Part shown: piece after piece, positions 5,857 through 13,088 of the stretch
Numbering within the stretch: the first letter of the stretch is position 1
Layout: the number at the start of each line of letters is the position of its first letter
NCBI GenBank assembly: GCA_043424535.1
Contig: JBHWOV010000076.1
Location: 1 to 13,574, forward strand
DNA: 13,574 nucleotides
Reading direction: 5' to 3'
Source: DSM-111022 sp043424535
GTDB lineage: Bacteria; Bacillota; Bacilli; Lactobacillales; Aerococcaceae
Notes under the pieces: generated by a model
What the model was told of the DNA's origin: nothing
Seen by the model: only the letters and a program-made list of their open reading frames with translations
The model's database searches: none
Position numbers and translations under genes: made by a program

Positions 5857-7698
5857 TTATCTCAATCGATAAACTTCTTTTGCGATAAATTTGGCTAACT
5901 CTTGTGCTCCCACCGTAGTTGGATGCGCTTGATCACTTTCTCTTAGCCATTCTGGATGATTGGTAGCAAAATTTGCCCAATCAATGATCTCAACATTTCC
6001 ATAACGTTCACTTGCTTGTTTCAATTGATTATTCGCGTCCGTTGTCCAAGCCCTTTGAGCATTGGAAGTGACAAAATAAACATCTCTTTGGTCCCCAACC
6101 ACACTCATAATATCATCGATTTGTGTTTGACCAAAAGTCCCATTTGAACCTAATAAAAATATTACCGTATCCTTCAGTAATCCTTGTTCTTCTAACGAAG
6201 CGATATCAGCATAACTATTATATAGTTGTCTACCGATAGCTCCGTCAATCACCGCTTTAGGAAACACTGCTTTGACTTGATTAGCTGCTGATAATAAGGT
6301 GGAATCACCAAAAAATGTCACGTCTAAACCATTGGCATATAGCAGTTCCTCTTGGCTTAAACCATCAATATTATTAATGGCTCGATTCTCAGTTGGCTCA
6401 CTTTGCTCTTCAACGACTTGTTCTTGATTAGATTCAATTAAAGCTTCTAATTCCGCAATATCTTCCGTTCCAGAACGTGATTGGATTTGAGCAATGATGG
6501 CTCCTAATAAAAGGACTACATAAATACCTGTCATCACTTTAATATTCATTAATGCTTTACCGCTCTTAGACAACACTTTGAATTGATGACGCATTTTGTT
6601 CCAATTAAAATCTTGACCAATAGGTAAATCGATCACTTCTTGTTCGAATAGACGATAACTGATTTCTGCAAATATTATTAGCAAAATAAATTGAATCAGT
6701 AATAACAAAGAATAATTTAGATTCGAAAAAATACCTAATTTCGGTACAATTAAATAAATTGGATAAAACCATAAGTAATAAGAATAACTTCTTCTACCTA
6801 GCCAAGTTAATGGCTTAAATGAAAATAGTTTATTCCAAATTGAATCATCAAATGTCAAAATTACAAAGAAAACAGCTACTATCAGAGTAAAGAGAAACAT
6901 TCCAAAGTAATAAGCAAAATCCTGCGTTCCATACATGAATGTCATCATCAACCCTATAAGTATGATTAGCACAGCACCTACACCATTAATGATTTGACGT
7001 TGCTTATTATTTACTATCGTATGCTTCAAATTTAATGGAAGCAGAAAACCGACCGCTCCACCAAGTGTATAGGCAAACGCTCTTGTGCTAATACGATAAT
7101 AGACATTCGATGGATCTTGACTTCCCGAATACAAATAGGCCATGGTGATAAATGATACAACCGATAAAATTCCTAACATTACACTCGCTGTGGGTGCTTG
7201 TTTATGGAAGGAATATACTAATTTGACAAGTAAAGGCGTCAATACAATCAATTGAGCCAGTAGTGACACATACCACAAATGAGTAAATGGATTGGGAGCC
7301 ACTGCATCAAAAAAATAGGAAAAATTATTCGCTAATTGATAGTAATTATTAACGAAAAATAATGACGCAATACTGGTACCCCTTAAATTTACCAAAAAAT
7401 CAGAAGCAAATAAAAGGACAAAAGCTGAGACAAAGATAATTAACCAAAGCATTGGGAAGAACATTCTGGATAAACGTTTTTTATAATATTTTAAAATTGA
7501 ATAAGATTGATTCGCTTCTTCTCTTTTATAAAAATAACGTACATTCATGAAGCCTGCAAAAAATAAAAAGATATTTACTGCCAGATAACCACCTGGAAGA
7601 AGATGTTCATAAAAATAATAAGCTAAAATACTTAAAATAGCGAAACCTTTTAATCCATCAAAAGCAGCAATTCTATTGTGATTTTTTATTTGTGACAT
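5857..7698 (-). CDS. OatA-like membrane O-acyltransferase with extracellular SGNH domain
   Basis: A 613-residue protein with the two-domain plan of peptidoglycan/cell-wall O-acetyltransferases. Residues 10-355 are a multi-span acyltransferase-3 domain (about ten helices; LLPGG at 33-37, THLWYVS at 139-145, GRRSYSYYLW at 301-310). One more membrane helix (388-404) and an acidic linker lead to an extracellular SGNH-type domain (about 455-613). There the nucleophile is GDS (Ser466), with Gly489 in GAIGRQ, Asn519 in GSNG and the D-x-x-H pair Asp589/His592, so the transfer domain looks active. In contrast, positions usually conserved in the membrane domain differ: Tyr28 replaces the His of the AYH motif, and Phe311 replaces the His of WHYP. 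It begins 8 nt after obg, with AGGTGAT across the obg stop. Likely substrate is a wall polymer, but acceptor and acyl group are not shown. Confidence 0.85.
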   Translation of the reverse strand: MSQIKNHNRIAAFDGLKGFAILSILAYYFYEHLLPGGYLAVNIFLFFAGFMNVRYFYKREEANQSYSILKYYKKRLSRMFFPMLWLIIFVSAFVLLFASDFLVNLRGTSIASLFFVNNYYQLANNFSYFFDAVAPNPFTHLWYVSLLAQLIVLTPLLVKLVYSFHKQAPTASVMLGILSVVSFITMAYLYSGSQDPSNVYYRISTRAFAYTLGGAVGFLLPLNLKHTIVNNKQRQIINGVGAVLIILIGLMMTFMYGTQDFAYYFGMFLFTLIVAVFFVILTFDDSIWNKLFSFKPLTWLGRRSYSYYLWFYPIYLIVPKLGIFSNLNYSLLLLIQFILLIIFAEISYRLFEQEVIDLPIGQDFNWNKMRHQFKVLSKSGKALMNIKVMTGIYVVLLLGAIIAQIQSRSGTEDIAELEALIESNQEQVVEEQSEPTENRAINNIDGLSQEELLYANGLDVTFFGDSTLLSAANQVKAVFPKAVIDGAIGRQLYNSYADIASLEEQGLLKDTVIFLLGSNGTFGQTQIDDIMSVVGDQRDVYFVTSNAQRAWTTDANNQLKQASERYGNVEIIDWANFATNHPEWLRESDQAHPTTVGAQELAKFIAKEVYRLR

Positions 7699-7701
7699 GA
7701 T

Positions 7702-7708
7702 ATCACCT
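7702..7708 (-). promoter_or_regulatory. Ribosome binding site overlapping the obg stop codon
   Basis: AGGTGAT on the minus strand matches the 3' end of 16S rRNA over seven bases and lies 3 nt before the acyltransferase ATG. Its first two bases lie within the obg TAG, so ribosomes ending on obg sit directly on this site and translational coupling is likely. Confidence 0.7.
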
Positions 7709-9017
7709 AATCCATAAATTCAAATTGATAACCAGACAGTTCAATCGTATCACCGGTTTTGGCACCCGCATTGCGTAAAGCTTGATCAATTCCCATCGAA
7801 CGCATTTGACGTGAAAAGCGTTGAATACTTTCATCATGGGCCATATTCGTCATCGCGAATAATTTTTCAATTTTCTCACCACTAATTAAATAATAATCCG
7901 CATCGAGACGCGTAATTTCAAATGGCGCTTGCTCTTCTTCTAATTGATAATGAACAAAATCGACCACTTCTTCCTCTTCTAGTGGTACAAAGTCGAGTTC
8001 ACGAACCATTTCATAAGTCCGTTCAAGTAATGGTGTTAAGCCTTTCTTTTGATATGCGCTGATTTCAAATATTTCAGGCATGACTATTTCATGCTCTACA
8101 CAATAAGTTTTTAGAGCTTGTTTGAAATCTGGTAAATTTTCTTTGGCGTCTTCTTGATCCATTTTATTTGCGACAATAATCATTGGTCGTAATAATAATC
8201 GTTCATTATATGCTGCTAATTCCCCCATAATATTGACAAAATCATCAAAAGGATCTCTACCATGTGTTCCAGCCATATCAATAATGTGCAATAGAATGTT
8301 GGTTCGTTCAATGTGGCGTAAGAAATCAATTCCCAAGCCGACACCTTCTGATGCTCCTTCAATTAAACCAGGAGTATCTGCAACAACAAATTCACGTTGA
8401 TTATCTAATTGCACTACGCCAAGATTAGGTGTCAATGTGGTAAATTGATAATCGGCAACTTTCGGTTTAGCATTACTTATAACAGATAAAAGGGTTGATT
8501 TTCCAACACTTGGATAACCTATTAATGCAACATCTGCAAGTAATTTTAATTCAAGTGTTAACTCGAATTCTTGACCTGGTTCACCATTTTCTGAGATGGA
8601 TGGAGCGGGATTTTTATGCGTTGCAAAACGTGTATTTCCACGCCCACCGCGGCCGCCCTTAGCGACAATGACACTTTGTCCATCTTCTGTTAAATCAGCT
8701 ATCAAAGCTTCTGTTTCACTATGTCTCACCATTGTTCCAGGGGGCACGGCAACCAATAAATCTTCCGCATTTGCTCCAAATTTATTTTTACTCATGCCAT
8801 TTTCCCCATTTTTGGCTTTAAAGTGACGATTATATCGAAAATCCATTAATGTTCGCAGTCCTTCATCAACTACGAAGATAATGTCGCCACCTTTACCACC
8901 GTCACCACCTGCAGGGCCACCGTCAGGGACATATTTTTCACGTCTAAAAGCCACCATCCCATCGCCGCCTTTACCAGCTTTGACGTTAACTTTTGCATAA
9001 TCTAAAAAAGTTGACAT
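7707..9017 (-). CDS. obg: Obg/CgtA GTPase, ribosome-associated
   Basis: A 436-residue, full-length Obg GTPase acting in 50S ribosome assembly and stress signalling. The glycine-rich N-terminal Obg fold (about 1-158; GKGGDGMVAFRREKYVPDGG at 15-34, GGRGGRGNTRF at 121-131) precedes the G domain. That domain contains G1 GYPSVGKS (167-174), the switch-I segment FTTLTPNLG (192-200), G3 DTPG (214-217), G4 NKMD (284-287) and G5 SAY (320-322). Residues about 350-436 are the C-terminal OCT domain found in Firmicutes Obg. The ATG at 9015-9017 has AAAGGAG 6 nt upstream. It lies 21 nt after glyS with no promoter or terminator between them, so it is probably in the T-box-controlled transcript, and it is followed by the coupled acyltransferase gene. 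Confidence 0.98.
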   Translation of the reverse strand: MSTFLDYAKVNVKAGKGGDGMVAFRREKYVPDGGPAGGDGGKGGDIIFVVDEGLRTLMDFRYNRHFKAKNGENGMSKNKFGANAEDLLVAVPPGTMVRHSETEALIADLTEDGQSVIVAKGGRGGRGNTRFATHKNPAPSISENGEPGQEFELTLELKLLADVALIGYPSVGKSTLLSVISNAKPKVADYQFTTLTPNLGVVQLDNQREFVVADTPGLIEGASEGVGLGIDFLRHIERTNILLHIIDMAGTHGRDPFDDFVNIMGELAAYNERLLLRPMIIVANKMDQEDAKENLPDFKQALKTYCVEHEIVMPEIFEISAYQKKGLTPLLERTYEMVRELDFVPLEEEEVVDFVHYQLEEEQAPFEITRLDADYYLISGEKIEKLFAMTNMAHDESIQRFSRQMRSMGIDQALRNAGAKTGDTIELSGYQFEFMD

Positions 9018-9038
9018 TTTTGGCTCCTTTATATTTAT

Positions 9039-11093
9039 TTAAAATTTTGTAATAATCTCCCGAGGATCTAACATTAGGAAAATATAATCAGTTAAAGCCG
9101 CCATGGTTGCATAACGATTTTGCTTAATTTTTTCATCATCTGCATTAACCATATTATTTTCAAAATAATGATTGATTGGACGAACTAACAATTTAAAGTT
9201 TGCTATTTGTTCCTCAGGATCCGTTTCAATTCTTGGTAAATCTTCAATGGCAGAGATTAATTGACGCTCAGTATTGGATTCCACTAGCGTTTCATCCATC
9301 GCTTTATCGCCTTGATGTTTTACCCCTAAATTGACTACACGTGTTAATGCTTCCATCATTTCACGGTATTCTTGCGGTTGAATTTTCTTCATCGCTTGTA
9401 ACTGGATTGCTGCGTTCACATTATATAATAAATCTAAACCTCGTGCATTTTGAACCGCATTAATAATATCATAATCAATTCCTGCCTTATTAAGTGCTGG
9501 TTCTAAACGGTTTTTAATAAATTGAATCAAGTCATTGACCACTTTTGTATCTTGCATTTCTCGATCAGCCATTGTTTCTTGAAGTAATTTACTTAAATCG
9601 ATATGCCACTCTTGATCAAGAAGAATCTCTAAAATACCGGTAGCTTGGCGTCTCAATGCATAAGGGTCATTCGATCCAGTCGGTTGCATATCATGTGTGA
9701 AGTAACCAAACAAGGTATCCAATTTATCAGCGATTGCTAATAATGCTCCTGCTGAAGATTCAGGAAGTGCTCCTCCAGATGTCACTGGTAAATATTGTGT
9801 GGCAATCGCTCGTGCCACTTCATCGTCTACACCAAAAGCTTTAGCATAATAACCGCCCATATAACCTTGTAATTCAGCAAATTCATCAACTACATCAGTT
9901 ATTAAATCAAATTTGTAAATGGAAGCTGCTTCTTGGGCTATCTTTATTGCTTGATCTGAAATTCCGATTGCTTGTCCTAATTTAGGAATCAGTGTATGTA
10001 CTCTATCTTGTTTTTCCTTGATGGTACCAATTTTATAATGTTCATTGACATGGGCTAATTTATCGACGAAATAATCGATCGATTGTTTCATATCATTTTC
10101 GTAGAAGAATAAAGCATCTTCTAAGCGCGCACGCAATACTTTTTGATTCCCACGGGCAACATTTTCGATAAATTCTTCATTTCCATTACGAACAGAAACA
10201 AAATAAGGAAGTAAAGCACCTGTATCAATATCTTCAACATAGAAATAACGTTGATGATCACGCATCGCAGTAACAGATATTTTTTTAGGAATCGCCAGAT
10301 ATTTCTCTGCAAAGGATGCTGAAAATGCGGTTGGCCATTCAACTAATGAGGTCACTTCATCTAATAATGCTTCATCAATTGGAATATGCCAATGATTTTC
10401 TTGGGCAATCGCTTGAATTTGATCATGGATGATTTCTTTTCGCTCATCATAAGAGGCGATGACATATTGTTCTTTTAATTGAGTTTCATAGTCATCGACT
10501 GTTTTAATGTCAACAGCTTCTCCTAAAAAGCGATGTCCTTGCGTTTGACGTCCTGCTTCTACTTCAATAAATTCAAAAGGAATGACTTCGTCATCTAATA
10601 ATGAAACAAACCAATGGATTGGTCGAATATATGGCGTATGGTAGTTATGCCAAGTCATCGACACAGGGAATATCATATGTGAAACAACGTCAACAATTTT
10701 AGGTAATACCGCTTCAGCATTTAACCCCGGTGTGAATTTTTGAATGAAAACATAGTCTTCGTCTTTTACTGGTTCGGTGATCAAATCTTCTACCGTACCA
10801 CCTTGACCTCTTGCAAAACCTTCAGCGGCTTTTGTCCAATTACCTGCATCATCTTTCGCAATTTTTAATGCCGGTCCTTTAACTTTTTCAGCAATGTCTT
10901 CTTGTTTTTCACTTAGATCACGCACGATGACTGCTAATCGTCTTGGAGTGGCAAATGATTCAATCGATGAAAAAGTCAATCGTTCATCTGTTAGAAAATC
11001 ACTCACTCGTAGTCTTAATTGGTCACTTAAATCACTTAAAAACCGTGCAGGAACTTCTTCTAAACCTATTTCTAATAAATAATTCTTCGTCAT
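9039..11093 (-). CDS. glyS: Glycyl-tRNA synthetase, beta subunit
   Basis: A 684-residue beta chain of the bacterial alpha2-beta2 glycyl-tRNA synthetase, which binds tRNA-Gly while the alpha chain activates glycine. The N-terminus LLEIGLEEVPARFL (6-19) and ATPRRLAV (48-55) are diagnostic. Further family blocks are VEWPTAF (251-257), TAMRDHQRYF (275-284), ARLEDALFFYEND (322-334), AELQGYMGGYYA (406-417) and PTGSNDPYALRRQ (471-483). The last 110 or so residues correspond to the anticodon-binding domain. The start is ATG 11091-11093 with AAAGGGA 6 nt upstream; it lies 13 nt after the glyQ stop, so the two subunits are co-transcribed and made together. Separate alpha and beta genes, rather than a single-chain GlyRS, are the usual arrangement in Lactobacillales. 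Confidence 0.98.
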   Translation of the reverse strand: MTKNYLLEIGLEEVPARFLSDLSDQLRLRVSDFLTDERLTFSSIESFATPRRLAVIVRDLSEKQEDIAEKVKGPALKIAKDDAGNWTKAAEGFARGQGGTVEDLITEPVKDEDYVFIQKFTPGLNAEAVLPKIVDVVSHMIFPVSMTWHNYHTPYIRPIHWFVSLLDDEVIPFEFIEVEAGRQTQGHRFLGEAVDIKTVDDYETQLKEQYVIASYDERKEIIHDQIQAIAQENHWHIPIDEALLDEVTSLVEWPTAFSASFAEKYLAIPKKISVTAMRDHQRYFYVEDIDTGALLPYFVSVRNGNEEFIENVARGNQKVLRARLEDALFFYENDMKQSIDYFVDKLAHVNEHYKIGTIKEKQDRVHTLIPKLGQAIGISDQAIKIAQEAASIYKFDLITDVVDEFAELQGYMGGYYAKAFGVDDEVARAIATQYLPVTSGGALPESSAGALLAIADKLDTLFGYFTHDMQPTGSNDPYALRRQATGILEILLDQEWHIDLSKLLQETMADREMQDTKVVNDLIQFIKNRLEPALNKAGIDYDIINAVQNARGLDLLYNVNAAIQLQAMKKIQPQEYREMMEALTRVVNLGVKHQGDKAMDETLVESNTERQLISAIEDLPRIETDPEEQIANFKLLVRPINHYFENNMVNADDEKIKQNRYATMAALTDYIFLMLDPREIITKF

Positions 11094-11106
11094 AATGATT
11101 CCCTTT

Positions 11107-12000
11107 CTAAGCGTTTGTACTATCTTCTTTTAATAATGGATAACCCAATTGTTCACGTTTTTCGACAAAACCTGACGCTACAGATCGTGCCATTTTGCGA
11201 ATTCTTGCTAAATATCCAGCTCGATCAGAAACAGAAATCACACCTCTAGCGTCAAGTAAATTAAAGATATGAGAACATTTCAAAATATAGTCATATGCCG
11301 GATGAATCAATTGTTCTTTGATACAAGTCATCGCTTCAGTTTCATATGCTGCAAATTGTTCGAATAACATCTCTGTATCGGACGTATCAAATGCATAACG
11401 GGTATGCTCATATTCAGGTTGCTGAAATATTTCACCATATTTAATACCTGGTGCCCAATATAAATCATAGACATTATCGACATCTAAAATATACATCGCT
11501 AAACGTTCTAATCCGTAAGTTAATTCACTTGTCACAGGATCACATGTCAACCCACCGACTTGTTGGAAATAAGTGAACTGTGTGATTTCCATCCCATCAA
11601 TCCAAACTTCCCATCCTAAACCAGCACAGCCAAGGGAAGGATTTTCCCAATTATCTTCGACAAAACGAATATCATGTTCTAAAGGATTGATACCTAATGC
11701 TACTAGACTATCTAAATATAATTCCTGAATATTAAGTGGCGATGGTTTCATGACCACTTGAAATTGATGGTGTTGATAAAGTCGATTGGGATTTTCGCCA
11801 TAACGTCCATCTGCTGGTCTTCTAGACGGTTCAACATAAGCTGCATTCCAGGGCTCTGGCCCAATTGCTCTTAAGAAGGTATAAGGGCTCATGGTCCCTG
11901 CCCCTTTTTCTGTATCATAACTTTGTAAAATTAAACAACCTTGTTCTGCCCAAAATTGCTGTAAAGTAAGAATCATTTCTTGTATCGTTGTTGCTTTCAT
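11107..12000 (-). CDS. glyQ: Glycyl-tRNA synthetase, alpha subunit
   Basis: A 297-residue class II synthetase alpha chain that activates glycine with ATP and charges tRNA-Gly together with GlyS. Highly conserved blocks are EKGAGTMSPYTFLRAIGPEP (31-50), YVEPSRRPADGRYGENPNRL (55-74) and QFQVVMKPSP (79-88); the last two form the class II motif 2 region. The tail AGYLARIRKMARSVA is also typical. The start is ATG 11998-12000, with a near-ideal GGAGGAG (12008-12014) 7 nt upstream. The frame is open for another 33 codons to 12099, but that stretch is the T-box terminator and antiterminator, so it is not coding. Expression should be governed by the glycyl T-box just upstream and by the promoter at 12208-12236. 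Confidence 0.98.
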   Translation of the reverse strand: MKATTIQEMILTLQQFWAEQGCLILQSYDTEKGAGTMSPYTFLRAIGPEPWNAAYVEPSRRPADGRYGENPNRLYQHHQFQVVMKPSPLNIQELYLDSLVALGINPLEHDIRFVEDNWENPSLGCAGLGWEVWIDGMEITQFTYFQQVGGLTCDPVTSELTYGLERLAMYILDVDNVYDLYWAPGIKYGEIFQQPEYEHTRYAFDTSDTEMLFEQFAAYETEAMTCIKEQLIHPAYDYILKCSHIFNLLDARGVISVSDRAGYLARIRKMARSVASGFVEKREQLGYPLLKEDSTNA

Positions 12001-12018
12001 CTTTATACTCCTCCAAAT

Positions 12019-12061
12019 AAAAATACCGTCCCTATGAGATCCATTCAATCTCATAGGGACG
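12019..12061 (-). terminator. T-box-regulated intrinsic terminator
   Basis: A perfect 14-bp stem, CGTCCCTATGAGAT with ATCTCATAGGGACG (12027-12040 and 12048-12061), has a 7-nt loop and is followed by GTATTTTTATTT. Its 5' arm shares the CGTCCCT that completes the antiterminator, so the two structures cannot coexist. It ends a few bases before the glyQ ribosome binding site. Confidence 0.93.
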
Positions 12062-12200
12062 ATGTCATCGCGGTTCCACCCTAATTCTGATTTATACAAT
12101 CAGCGCCTCATTTATTTAAATAATTAAAAATGCCTTCGAATTGTTCTAGCTCTCACCATCCTAGAATCGCTTTACTTTCTTATACTATGATCAAATCATT
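12019..12200 (-). ncRNA. Glycyl T-box leader riboswitch of glyQ-glyS
   Basis: The minus strand carries the T-box core AGGGTGGAACCGCG (12069-12082). Its bulge TGGAACC contains UGGA, which pairs with the UCCA end of uncharged tRNA-Gly (discriminator U). Before it lies a Stem III hairpin (CTGATT/AATCAG, 12087-12103). Stem I, about 12126-12180, has an AGTA-type bulge, a distal loop GGATGGTGAGAG on the TTCTAG/CTAGAA stem, and a GAA-GGC-A specifier loop with glycine codon GGC at 12132-12134. The antiterminator pairs AGGG with CCCT around GCGAT/ATCGT and is mutually exclusive with the terminator at 12027-12061. Uncharged tRNA-Gly should stabilise the antiterminator and turn on the synthetase operon. 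Stem I is unusually short. The region of 239 nt between recO and glyQ holds nothing else but the promoter. Confidence 0.93.
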
Positions 12201-12207
12201 GATTATT

Positions 12208-12236
12208 ATTTTACTGACAAACAGCCATAATGTCAA
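12208..12236 (-). promoter_or_regulatory. glyQ-glyS promoter
   Basis: A perfect TTGACA (12231-12236), a 17-nt spacer and TAAAAT (12208-12213, 5 of 6). Expected start is near 12200, just before T-box Stem I. The -35 lies 3 nt past the recO stop codon; there is no terminator between them, so era-recO transcripts can also enter the T-box. Confidence 0.88.
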
Positions 12237-12239
12237 TCA

Positions 12240-13070
12240 TTATTCTTCTTTCGAATCGCTAGAATGATCCTTCATTGTCTGCTCTTTATCTGATTTTCGA
12301 GCCAACATTAATTTATTCATCTCTTCTTCCATTTTTGCTAATTGATTCAAATATGATTTACTTTTTAAGCGCAAGCCGACATATTCATCATATATTGCAT
12401 CCATTAGTCTCCGAATTTCATTTAATAAAGAAGGCGAAAGTGAAACATTTTGAATATCCTCTAGCGCTATATGTTGCAATTGTTGTAATAGATAAATAGC
12501 ATTAGGATCTGTTTGCATCCGATGCTGATCTTGATGAAAATGACGTGGGCACAACAAGCCCATTTGTTTAATACTCATATCAAAAGGGCCTTGATTTGTT
12601 TGACAATATAAACAATGTTCAAAATTAAAATACGTTCCAAATTCAGGCAATAATTGTAATTCGACATAGGCGACGATAATTTCAGGAGCAATCAAATGAT
12701 TCAACTTATTCAAGGCTGCACTTAATAAATGATATATTTTAGGACGCGGTTCATTATCTGGACACGCAGCGTCAACTAATTGAGTCACATAAACGGCATA
12801 GGCTTGAATTAACGGGTCTGTTTGGACTTGGCGGTAAATATCAAGGGTACTTGCTTCTTTGAGAAATGATAAACCTTCATCATTGATGGTTCCAACAAAA
12901 GTATGCTTTGTTAAGGGTAAGGTGTAACTATTTAATGAATGATTTGGACGACTTAATCCCTTCACAAAAAACATTTTCGTTCCGTATTTTTGAGTGAATA
13001 TTTTGACCAATGCGTCATTATCACGATAAGGACGCTTAAAAAGGACAATGCCTTCAAACGTTTCGTTCAA
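12240..13070 (-). CDS. recO: DNA repair protein RecO
   Basis: A 276-residue RecO, slightly longer than the usual 250 or so because of a charged C-terminal tail (KSDKEQTMKDHSSDSKEE). RecO works with RecR/RecF to load RecA on SSB-coated single-stranded DNA and anneals strands. The N-terminal OB fold starts with ETFEGIVL (3-10) and has KGLSRPNHSL (37-46). The helical domain follows, with a zinc site whose ligands are Cys153, Cys156, Cys174 and, unusually, His177 (CLYC...CPRH), then YVGLRLKSKSYL near the end, matching the family. The start is TTG 13068-13070: the in-frame TAA lies five codons upstream, no ATG is available in frame, and AAGGGGG lies 7 nt before. It follows era by 18 nt, the standard Firmicutes order. 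Confidence 0.96.
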   Translation of the reverse strand: MNETFEGIVLFKRPYRDNDALVKIFTQKYGTKMFFVKGLSRPNHSLNSYTLPLTKHTFVGTINDEGLSFLKEASTLDIYRQVQTDPLIQAYAVYVTQLVDAACPDNEPRPKIYHLLSAALNKLNHLIAPEIIVAYVELQLLPEFGTYFNFEHCLYCQTNQGPFDMSIKQMGLLCPRHFHQDQHRMQTDPNAIYLLQQLQHIALEDIQNVSLSPSLLNEIRRLMDAIYDEYVGLRLKSKSYLNQLAKMEEEMNKLMLARKSDKEQTMKDHSSDSKEE

Positions 13071-13077
13071 TTCATTG

Positions 13078-13084
13078 CCCCCTT
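13078..13084 (-). promoter_or_regulatory. Ribosome binding site for the TTG start of recO
   Basis: AAGGGGG on the minus strand, 7 nt before TTG 13068-13070. An out-of-frame ATG lies only 2 nt from it and is followed by AAT TGA, so the TTG is the functional start. Confidence 0.75.
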
Positions 13085-13088
13085 ATGA

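Noticed and set aside
5507..5898. Two plus-strand open frames of about 71 codons across the rnz 5' end and the following gap
   Set aside because: They are antisense to rnz motifs or to the acyltransferase end, and show no family resemblance.
8596..8826. Plus-strand open frame of 76 codons inside obg
   Set aside because: A by-product of the glycine-rich Obg coding sequence read in reverse; no start signals.
10121..10342. Minus-strand open frame of 73 codons in another frame of glyS
   Set aside because: It is an alternative frame inside the conserved GlyS sequence, without its own ribosome binding site.
12001..12099. 33-codon upstream extension of glyQ
   Set aside because: The stretch is the T-box terminator and antiterminator; GGAGGAG sits 7 nt before the ATG at 12000, where GlyQ proteins begin.
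12112..12123. Perfect 12-nt palindrome TTATTTAAATAA as a protein-binding site
   Set aside because: It lies within the AT-rich linker of the T-box RNA between Stem I and Stem III; a palindrome of only A and T is likely by chance here.
12275..12499. Plus-strand open frame of 74 codons opposite recO
   Set aside because: A shadow of the recO 3' part, with no supporting signals.
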